From: CAYFKJ01 sp964528595
GTDB lineage: Bacteria; Pseudomonadota; Alphaproteobacteria; UBA2966
Assembly (NCBI GenBank): GCA_964528595.1
Contig: CAZGTM010000102.1
Span: 1 to 9,336, forward strand
Length of the DNA: 9,336 bases
Reading direction: 5' to 3'
Shown: positions 1-5,299 of the stretch, in pieces
Numbering within the stretch: position 1 is the first letter of the stretch
Layout: each line of letters starts with the position of its first letter
Translations under genes and position numbers: made by a program
The notes under the pieces: model-generated
What the model saw: only the letters and a program-made list of their open reading frames with translations
Told to the model about the DNA's origin: nothing
Database searches by the model: none

Positions 1-1
1 A

Positions 2-82
2 CCCGCCGGCCCCACCACGCGCCGCCTCAACAACACGCTGAGGACGCTCGAAACCCTGCCTCTTCGGTTGACGCCCGCCTAG
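2..82 (+). CDS. 3' end of an unidentified gene (partial)
   Basis: An open frame enters from the left edge and encodes 26 residues, ending ...RLNNTLRTLETLPLRLTPA. It closes with TAG at 80-82, followed at once by an in-frame TGA (83-85). Nearly all of its codons end in G or C, as in the clear genes of this window, while the other two forward frames do not show this bias. An intrinsic terminator lies 55 bases downstream, as expected after the last gene of a transcript. The fragment is too short to assign to a family and I do not recognise it. Confidence 0.55.
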   Translation, partial: PAGPTTRRLNNTLRTLETLPLRLTPA

Positions 83-136
83 TGAGACTTCCTTCCCAGG
101 GTCGGCGAACTGCCCCCGATCGTCCGACCTACTTTG

Positions 137-167
137 GGGGAGCGCAATGGCGCTCCCCTTTTTCTTT
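137..167 (+). terminator. Intrinsic (Rho-independent) terminator
   Basis: A perfect 9-bp stem, GGGGAGCGC (137-145) paired with GCGCTCCCC (150-158), encloses the loop AATG and is followed directly by TTTTTCTTT. The T run lies only on the right, so it acts on forward transcription and ends the transcript of the gene that stops at 82. Confidence 0.92.
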
Positions 168-413
168 GTTCCACCAATCACTATGTAAAAGGCAGCCTAC
201 TTCGCATCGGGACGGAGCCGTATGAATTCCCGTGGATACTTGCTATTTTTGGCGATTGAAAATGTCCGCAAATAATTGAGCCAAGGATTTCATTTAGATC
301 AATATCTGCAGCGCCGCCGGCCCCTGCCCCTTCGAGATTTAGTCTGGTTTTGCGTCCGAAAGGACGCGCCGTCACAGAGCGCGGTACCCCCCGCCCGTCG
401 CAAAGGACCCATC
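168..413. other. Non-coding leader/promoter region of the flavoenzyme gene
   Basis: These 246 bases between the terminator and the next gene hold no convincing gene. The first half is AT-richer than its surroundings and probably carries the promoter of the downstream genes. The best -35/-10 pair I can find, TTGAGC (276-281) and TCAATA (299-304) with a 17-base spacer, is weak. A frame open from a TTG at 276 joins the flavoenzyme frame, but its extra residues do not resemble the family. A GNRA-loop hairpin at 352-367 is listed separately. Confidence 0.5.
352..367 (+). promoter_or_regulatory. Short GNRA-tetraloop hairpin in the leader of the flavoenzyme gene
   Basis: GCGTCC (352-357) and GGACGC (362-367) form a perfect 6-bp stem closed by a GAAA loop. 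It sits 46 bases ahead of the ATG at 414. No T run follows, so it is not a terminator. It could stabilise the 5' leader or be a protein site; the sequence shows no specific role. Confidence 0.4.
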
Positions 414-1502
414 ATGAACGCCAATACCGACATTCTGTTCGAGCCCTTCACCATCAAGGGCGTCACCCTGCCCAACCGCATCGTCATGGCGCCCATGACC
501 CGTCGCAAGAGCCCCGGCAACGTGCCGGGCGAAGACGTCGCGGCCTACTACAGGCGGCGCGCCGAGGGCGGCGTCGGCCTGATCATCACGGAAGGAACGT
601 TCATCAACCACAAGGCCGCCAACGGCTACGACAGCGTGCCCGACATCTACAGCGCTGAAGCCCTGGCCGGGTGGAAGCGCGTGGTCGAGGAAACCCACGC
701 CGGCGGCGCCAAGATCATTCCGCAGATTTGGCACGTCGGGGCTCAGCGCCTGAAGGGCGTCGAACCCGACCGCGATGTGCCGGGCTATGCCCCGTCGGCC
801 GTTGCCACCGGCGACCGCGAAGTCCCGGTGGAGATGAGCCGCCAGGACATCGCCGAGTGCATCGCCGCCTTTGCCGAGGCCGCCGCCAACGCACAGAAAG
901 TGGGCTTCGACGGCGTCGAGATCCACGGCGCCCACGGTTACCTGATCGACCAGTTCTTCTGGGAACGCTCCAACCAGCGCACTGACGAATACGGCGGCAG
1001 TTTCGACAACCGCAACCGCTTCGCCAAGGAGGTGGTCGAGGCGATCCGCGAGGCCGTCGGACCGGACTTCATGATCGTCTTCCGCTTTTCGCAGTGGAAG
1101 ATCGACGATTACAAATCCAAGATTGCCAAGACGCCCGAGGAACTCGAACGCTTCCTCAAGACGCTGGCGGATGCCGGCGTCGACGTCTTCCATTGCTCGA
1201 CGCGGCGGTTCTGGCAGCCCGAATTCGAAGGGTCAGACCTCAACCTCGCCGGCTGGGCCAAGAAGCTCTCCGGCAAACCCGTCATCACGGTCGGCAGCAT
1301 CGGCCTTGAGGATCCCTCCTGGGAGGGCGCCAAGTCGACCGACGTCGACGAATTGGTGAAGCGTATGGGCGCGGGCGAGTTCGACCTCGCCGCCGTCGGC
1401 CGCCAATTGTTGTCGGAGCCCCAGTGGCCGATCAAAATCCGTGAGGGCCGGCTGGGCGAAATCGAGCCCTACTCCAAGGCATCGCTGAGCGGCCTGAGGT
1501 AA
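414..1502 (+). CDS. Old Yellow Enzyme-family NADH:flavin oxidoreductase
   Basis: A 362-residue single-domain FMN enzyme of the OYE family. These soluble TIM barrels use NAD(P)H to reduce C=C bonds of alpha,beta-unsaturated carbonyls or related electrophiles; the natural substrate here cannot be read from the sequence. Visible hallmarks are LPNRIVMAPMTR (19-30, with the Thr that tunes FMN in classical OYEs), PQIWH (103-107), the active-site motif HGAHGYL (171-177, with the His/His pair and Tyr proton donor), the following ERSNQRTDEYGG stretch (184-195), and the FMN phosphate segment VGRQLLSEP (328-336). Its length matches OYEs without the C-terminal trimethylamine-dehydrogenase-type domains. 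The ATG at 414 is chosen because AAAGGA lies 6 bases upstream and because the family begins with a short stretch before LFEPFTIKG; an upstream TTG at 276 would add 46 unrelated residues. It is first in a likely three-gene run, with the next start 2 bases after its stop. Confidence 0.93.
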   Translation: MNANTDILFEPFTIKGVTLPNRIVMAPMTRRKSPGNVPGEDVAAYYRRRAEGGVGLIITEGTFINHKAANGYDSVPDIYSAEALAGWKRVVEETHAGGAKIIPQIWHVGAQRLKGVEPDRDVPGYAPSAVATGDREVPVEMSRQDIAECIAAFAEAAANAQKVGFDGVEIHGAHGYLIDQFFWERSNQRTDEYGGSFDNRNRFAKEVVEAIREAVGPDFMIVFRFSQWKIDDYKSKIAKTPEELERFLKTLADAGVDVFHCSTRRFWQPEFEGSDLNLAGWAKKLSGKPVITVGSIGLEDPSWEGAKSTDVDELVKRMGAGEFDLAAVGRQLLSEPQWPIKIREGRLGEIEPYSKASLSGLR

Positions 1503-1504
1503 GG

Positions 1505-2257
1505 TTGTCCCCGCCGAATAATCCGCAACCCCAAGGCCGGCCGCCTGGACCCAAGCGGCGGCCGCCCCATTACGGCATGTGGTTTTGGCTGATTCTGGCC
1601 TTGGGCTTTGGCTTCGGTATCTGGCTGTTGGCGGGCTTATTTCCCGGCGGGCTGGATTCCGAAGAAGGTTGGATGGAGTTGACGCGGCTGGTGGCGATAC
1701 TGGCCCTGGTATCAAGCGGATTGCTCTTTACCCGAAAAATCAATCTCGGCAGTGCCATTCGCAGCCTGTCAATTTGGCTTGGCCTGGCTGCCGTTCTGGT
1801 CCTGGGCTACTCCTATCAGGACGACTTCCGAGCAGTCGGAAACCGGATTGCCGGGGAATTGGCGCCGGGCTATCCGCAATCCAACGGGAATCGGGAAATC
1901 AGCCTGACCAAGGGATCGGACGGGCACTTCAATGTCATCGGCAAAGCCAATGGTACTCGGCTGAATTTCCTCATCGATACCGGCGCCACCAGTATCGTGC
2001 TCAGCCCCTCAGACGCCCGCAGCGCCGGCATCGACCTCTCTACGCTGAGATACACCACAATCACGCAAACTGCCAACGGCAGGGGACGGACCGCGCCCTA
2101 CCGTCTTAACGAATTGTCCGTCGGGCCCATCACGTTCCGCGACGTGATGGTTTCCGTCAATCAGGCCGACATGAGCGGTTCCATACTCGGCATGTCGTTT
2201 CTCGACCGCCTGAACTCCTATGAAGCCCGCGGGCGGCGGCTTATATTGCGGTACTGA
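1505..2257 (+). CDS. Membrane-anchored retropepsin-like aspartic protease (DTGA type)
   Basis: A 250-residue protein with a Pro/Arg-rich N-terminus, three predicted membrane segments (about 25-46, 60-76, 85-102) and a C-terminal single-lobe aspartic protease domain (about 130-250). The catalytic motif is FLIDTGATSIVLS (155-167, Asp158), and the second conserved motif ILGMSFLDRL follows near residue 227. This matches the retropepsin-like clan AA family described as TIGR02281. Such single-lobe enzymes are expected to act as dimers; their bacterial substrates are mostly unknown. The basic K17-R18-R19 before the first helix and the odd number of helices suggest a cytoplasmic N-terminus and a periplasmic protease domain (inference). 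The TTG start at 1505 is preferred because GAGGT (1496-1500), overlapping the end of the flavoenzyme gene, lies 4 bases upstream. An ATG at 1577 would begin directly at the first helix and is the alternative. Confidence 0.87.
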   Translation: MSPPNNPQPQGRPPGPKRRPPHYGMWFWLILALGFGFGIWLLAGLFPGGLDSEEGWMELTRLVAILALVSSGLLFTRKINLGSAIRSLSIWLGLAAVLVLGYSYQDDFRAVGNRIAGELAPGYPQSNGNREISLTKGSDGHFNVIGKANGTRLNFLIDTGATSIVLSPSDARSAGIDLSTLRYTTITQTANGRGRTAPYRLNELSVGPITFRDVMVSVNQADMSGSILGMSFLDRLNSYEARGRRLILRY

Positions 2258-2287
2258 ATTTCCCAACTCCAGCATCCGGCTTTGCTC

Positions 2288-2764
2288 ATGACATCACCGT
2301 TGGATATCCATCAGGAAAATGTCCGGTCCGAATGGATCGACTACAACGGCCACATGAACGTGGCCTACTACGTGCTCGCCTTCGATCACGCGACTGACGG
2401 GCTGCTCGATTATCTCGATATCGGCGAGAGCTATATCCGGGAGACCAACAACTCGTACTTCATCCTCGAGAACCACGTGAACTATCTGCAGGAGGTGACC
2501 GCGGGCGAGCCCTTGACGTTCACGCTGCAGATGCTCGACCACGACGACAAACGGCTGCACTACTTCACCCGGATGTATCACGGCGAAAAGGGCTTCCTGG
2601 CGGCGACGTACGAAGCGCTGGGCATGCATATCGACATGGACCAGCGGCGTTCGGCGCCAATGCCGGGCGCAACCTTCGAGCGGCTGGCGGCGCTGAAAGC
2701 GGAGCACAGCGCCCTGCCCTGGCCCGAACAAGCCGGCAAAGTCATGGGGATCCGGCGCAAATAA
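2288..2764 (+). CDS. Hotdog-fold acyl-CoA thioesterase (4HBT family)
   Basis: A 158-residue thioesterase of the 4-hydroxybenzoyl-CoA thioesterase type, expected to be a soluble oligomer that hydrolyses an acyl-CoA thioester. The N-terminal motif EWIDYNGHMNVAYYV (15-29) carries the family Asp (D18) and the GHMN turn; NHVNYLQEVTAGEPL then forms the central strand region. The wording around the motif reminds me of thioesterases paired with or fused to carnitine dehydrogenase (betainyl-CoA type), but no carnitine genes are near, so the substrate stays open. The ATG at 2288 is preferred over a TTG at 2282; neither has a clear Shine-Dalgarno sequence. The gene lies 30 bases after the protease gene, so co-transcription and perhaps coupled translation are likely. 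Confidence 0.9.
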   Translation: MTSPLDIHQENVRSEWIDYNGHMNVAYYVLAFDHATDGLLDYLDIGESYIRETNNSYFILENHVNYLQEVTAGEPLTFTLQMLDHDDKRLHYFTRMYHGEKGFLAATYEALGMHIDMDQRRSAPMPGATFERLAALKAEHSALPWPEQAGKVMGIRRK

Positions 2765-2809
2765 ATTCGCCCGAGGTCAACTAAACTCCACGCGGGACTT
2801 GGTTTTTTG

Positions 2810-2821
2810 GACCTATAGGTC
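2810..2821. promoter_or_regulatory. Perfect 12-bp palindrome, possible operator
   Basis: GACCTATAGGTC is a perfect 12-bp palindrome in the 71-base gap before the pentapeptide-repeat gene, 14 bases ahead of its first possible ATG. Position and symmetry suit a dimeric regulator's operator, but no matching regulator gene or convincing -35/-10 pair is visible, so the role is a guess. Confidence 0.3.
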
Positions 2822-2835
2822 TTACAGTCGGTAGG

Positions 2836-3357
2836 ATGACAAGCCCGATAAGAACAAGAATGCGCTTGATCGCCGCCGTCCTGATGGCCGGCGGAACCTG
2901 GCTTGGCGTACAACCCGCTCAAGCCGCCTGCACCGACCCGGCCCGCCCCGGCGTCGATTGGAAGCGCTGCTATTTCGATGAGCGCAACTTTATCGGCGTC
3001 GATCTCAACGGCGCCAAATTGCGCGATGCGCGTTTCGCTCGCGCCAACCTCAGCAATTCCAACCTAAGCAAAGCGCATGTCCATCGCGCCAAGTTCGTCA
3101 CGGCCATACTCAAGGGCATCAATTTCGACGGCGCCCGCGTGACCGAGGTCGACTTCACCAAGGCCGATCTGACGGGCGCGTCATTCCGCAAGGCCGACCT
3201 TCGGCGCTCGCGTTTTTTCCGCTCCATTATGCGGGGCGTGGATCTGACGGGCGCCAAATTGACCGGCGCGGATATGCTCAATGCCGACCTTTCCGGCGCC
3301 ACCTGGATCGACGGCAAGACCATCTGCGCCGAGGGCTCCCTCGGCCAATGTAACTAG
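2836..3357 (+). CDS. Exported pentapeptide-repeat protein
   Basis: A 173-residue protein. Residues 1-30 form a signal peptide: basic start MTSPIRTRMR, hydrophobic core LIAAVLMAGGTWLGV, then AQA and a likely cut before A31-C32. Residues about 52-156 are pentapeptide repeats of the A(D/N)Lxx type (examples: ADLTGASFRKADLRRSRF, AKLTGADMLNADLSGA), which fold as a right-handed quadrilateral beta-helix. The mature protein has four cysteines: C32 and C45 before the helix, C164 and C172 after it. They could form capping disulfides in the periplasm (inference). The molecular role of such exported repeat proteins is generally unknown. The start at 2836 has TAGG touching the ATG; an ATG at 2860 would also leave a complete signal peptide. 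The ClC gene follows after 9 bases and its ribosome-binding site overlaps this stop, so the two are probably co-expressed. Confidence 0.88.
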   Translation: MTSPIRTRMRLIAAVLMAGGTWLGVQPAQAACTDPARPGVDWKRCYFDERNFIGVDLNGAKLRDARFARANLSNSNLSKAHVHRAKFVTAILKGINFDGARVTEVDFTKADLTGASFRKADLRRSRFFRSIMRGVDLTGAKLTGADMLNADLSGATWIDGKTICAEGSLGQCN

Positions 3358-3366
3358 GACAATCCT

Positions 3367-5151
3367 TTGAAACGGCCACCCCGCTTCGCCCGCCTGAGGC
3401 TGCGCTGGCGGCATTTGGCGCGCAACGACCAGATCGTGCTTTCCGTCCTGGCGGTGGTCGCCGGCGCCGCCGTGGCCTACGGCACCATCGGCTTTCGCTG
3501 GCTCATCGGCGTTATCCAACTAGGCTACTTCGGCACGGCGGAAGAGAAACTCTATTCCTTCGCCGCGGCCCTGCCGTGGTGGCAAATCCTGCTGGCGCCG
3601 GCTGCCGGCGGCTTGTTCGTCGGGCTGTTCTTGAAATACGTCATGCCGGGCGGGCGGCCCGCCGGCGTCGCCCACGTCATCGAGGCCGGCGCCCTGCGCG
3701 GCGGACGCATGTCGTTGAACCAGGGCCTGGGGGCGGCGCTGGTTTCGGCTGTCACGTTGGGCTCGGGCGGCAGTGCGGGACGCGAAGGCCCGATGGTCCA
3801 TTTCGGCGCGGCCATCGCCTCGTATGTGGCCAAGCGCACGCACCTCAGCCCCTCGCTGTCGCTGACGCTGCTGGGCTGTGGCGTGGCGAGCGGCGTGGCG
3901 GCTTCCTTCAACGCCCCCATCGCCGGCGTGTTTTTCGCCCTGGAAGTGGTGATCGGGCACTACGCCCTGCACGCCTTTTCCCCCATCGTCATCGCCTCGG
4001 TCGTCGGCACCATCGTCTCGCGCGCCCATCTCGGCGATTTTCCCGCCTTCGTCGTGCCGGTTCATGACGCCGTCAATCTCACCGAATATCCGGCGTTTCT
4101 GCTGCTTGGCCTGACCTGCGCCGTGGTCGCCTGGATCATGTTGCGCGCCATCGCCACCGTCGAGGCCGGCTTCGAGCGCACGCCATTGCCGGTCTGGGCC
4201 AGACCGGCCGTCGGCGGTCTGGCGGTCGGCGCCATCGCCACGGTCTTTCCCCAAGTTCTGGGCGTGGGCTACGAGGCCACCGATATTGCCCTCCACGCCG
4301 GCTTCACCTTCACCCTGCTGATCGGCCTCATATTCGCCAAGACCGCCGCCACGGCGCTGACGCTGGGCGCCGGCTTTGGCGGCGGCATCTTCAGTCCGGG
4401 CCTGTTCGTCGGCGCCATGACCGGCGGCGCCTTCGGTATCGTCGCGGCGGCGGTGTTTCCGGATCAAGCATCGAGCGCGGGGCTCTACGCCATGGTCGGC
4501 ATGGGCGCGGTGGCTGCCCCCGTGCTGGGTGCGCCGATCTCCACCATCCTGATCGTCTTCGAACTGACCGGCGATTATTCCATGACCATCGCCGCCATGA
4601 TCGCGGTTTCGGTGGCCAGCGTCACCATGCAGCAGGTCTTCGGCGGCCAATCCTTCTTCCGCTGGCAACTGGAGCGCCGGGGATTGGACCTCGGCGGCGG
4701 CCGCGCCCGGCGGGTGTTGGCCAGAACACACGCCGCCGACCTGATGAGCGGCGATTTCCACACTGTCGGCGAAGGCATCACCATCGATAATATTCGCGCC
4801 ACGCTGCAGGCGGCGCCCGAAGATCACATCTTCGTCGTGGATCACGACGAGCGCCTGATCGGCAGCCTGAGTTTCACCGACATCAAGGACGTGGCGTTCG
4901 AATCCGGCCTCGACCACCTGATCAACGCCCGCGACGCCGCCCGCCCCAATCCGGCTTACATCGTCGCCGACGAAAGCCTGGAGCGCGCCCTGGCGATGAT
5001 GGATTCGTCCGGTCTGGCCTATGTCCCGGTGGTCGACAACGAAGAGACCCGCCGCGTCGTCGGCATCCTCCACCACCGCCGCGTCCTGGCCGAATACAAC
5101 AAGGTCCTGATCGAAGTCCACGCCGAGGAACATGGCGAAAAGACGCGGTAG
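3367..5151 (+). CDS. ClC-family chloride channel/antiporter with C-terminal CBS pair
   Basis: A 594-residue inner-membrane protein with a ClC transport domain (about 20-435) and two CBS domains (about 452-512 and 515-578), which usually bind adenine nucleotides and modulate transport. ClC landmarks are GREGP (138-142, gating Glu140), FNAPIAGVFFALEVV (181-195) and GGIFSPGLF (339-347). Compared with E. coli ClcA, the first selectivity motif GSGIP reads PAGVA, the internal proton glutamate (E203) is Val194, and the chloride-coordinating Tyr445 is Phe431; these alignments were made by eye. The protein may therefore be channel-like, or an exchanger using another proton path. The TTG start at 3367 is favoured because AGGA (3356-3359) lies 7 bases upstream and the first internal Met is beyond the first membrane helix. 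It is likely coupled to the pentapeptide-repeat gene. Confidence 0.93.
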   Translation: MKRPPRFARLRLRWRHLARNDQIVLSVLAVVAGAAVAYGTIGFRWLIGVIQLGYFGTAEEKLYSFAAALPWWQILLAPAAGGLFVGLFLKYVMPGGRPAGVAHVIEAGALRGGRMSLNQGLGAALVSAVTLGSGGSAGREGPMVHFGAAIASYVAKRTHLSPSLSLTLLGCGVASGVAASFNAPIAGVFFALEVVIGHYALHAFSPIVIASVVGTIVSRAHLGDFPAFVVPVHDAVNLTEYPAFLLLGLTCAVVAWIMLRAIATVEAGFERTPLPVWARPAVGGLAVGAIATVFPQVLGVGYEATDIALHAGFTFTLLIGLIFAKTAATALTLGAGFGGGIFSPGLFVGAMTGGAFGIVAAAVFPDQASSAGLYAMVGMGAVAAPVLGAPISTILIVFELTGDYSMTIAAMIAVSVASVTMQQVFGGQSFFRWQLERRGLDLGGGRARRVLARTHAADLMSGDFHTVGEGITIDNIRATLQAAPEDHIFVVDHDERLIGSLSFTDIKDVAFESGLDHLINARDAARPNPAYIVADESLERALAMMDSSGLAYVPVVDNEETRRVVGILHHRRVLAEYNKVLIEVHAEEHGEKTR

Positions 5152-5161
5152 AACGGAAGGG

Positions 5162-5241
5162 CGAATAAATGGTGACCGAATAAATGGTGACAGGTACACT
5201 TTTTTGAGAAACGAAAAAGTGTACCTGTCACCATTTATTCG
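5162..5241. repeat. REP/MITE-like hairpin repeat with tandem half-copy
   Basis: A perfect 28-bp inverted repeat (5177-5204 with 5214-5241) surrounds a 9-base loop, TGAGAAACG. Each arm runs from CGAATAAATGGTGAC through AGGTACAC to a T/A run. Directly to the left, 5162-5176 is an exact second copy of the outer 15 bases, so the element begins with two head-to-tail units. It is AT-richer than its surroundings and fills most of the ClC-uvrD gap. As RNA it would form a very stable hairpin, but the T run is inside the stem, so it is not a standard terminator. Structure and base composition fit a REP-type or miniature non-autonomous element. From memory, similar GGTGACAGGTACACTTTT words recur near Y1/RAYT transposase genes in other bacteria, but this is unverified and no transposase is in the window. 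Confidence 0.85.
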
Positions 5242-5259
5242 TAATGCGGCAACTCCCCC

Positions 5260-5288
5260 CTTACCCGTCTGCCGCGCCGTGCTATATA
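5260..5288 (+). promoter_or_regulatory. Possible promoter of uvrD
   Basis: TATATA (5283-5288) is a good -10 and CTTACC (5260-5265) a weak -35, separated by 17 bases. Transcription would begin about 5 bases before the ATG at 5300, giving a nearly leaderless message; this agrees with the absence of a Shine-Dalgarno sequence there. It lies just to the right of the hairpin repeat. Confidence 0.3.
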
Positions 5289-5299
5289 CCTTTTCGACC

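Noticed and set aside
276..413. An upstream TTG start for the flavoenzyme gene
   Set aside because: The added 46 residues resemble no OYE N-terminus, span a hairpin and the AAAGGA ribosome-binding site, and the ATG at 414 has the right spacing.
372..1193. A 273-codon open frame antisense to the flavoenzyme gene
   Set aside because: It overlaps the well-supported OYE gene fully and encodes a compositionally biased product without recognisable motifs.
5177..5241. The large hairpin as an ordinary intrinsic terminator of the ClC transcript
   Set aside because: The T run is inside the stem next to the loop rather than after the stem, and the bases after the right arm are not U-rich. It may still affect RNA stability.
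5162..5241. A CRISPR array
   Set aside because: There are only two head-to-tail units with no spacer between them, and no cas genes.
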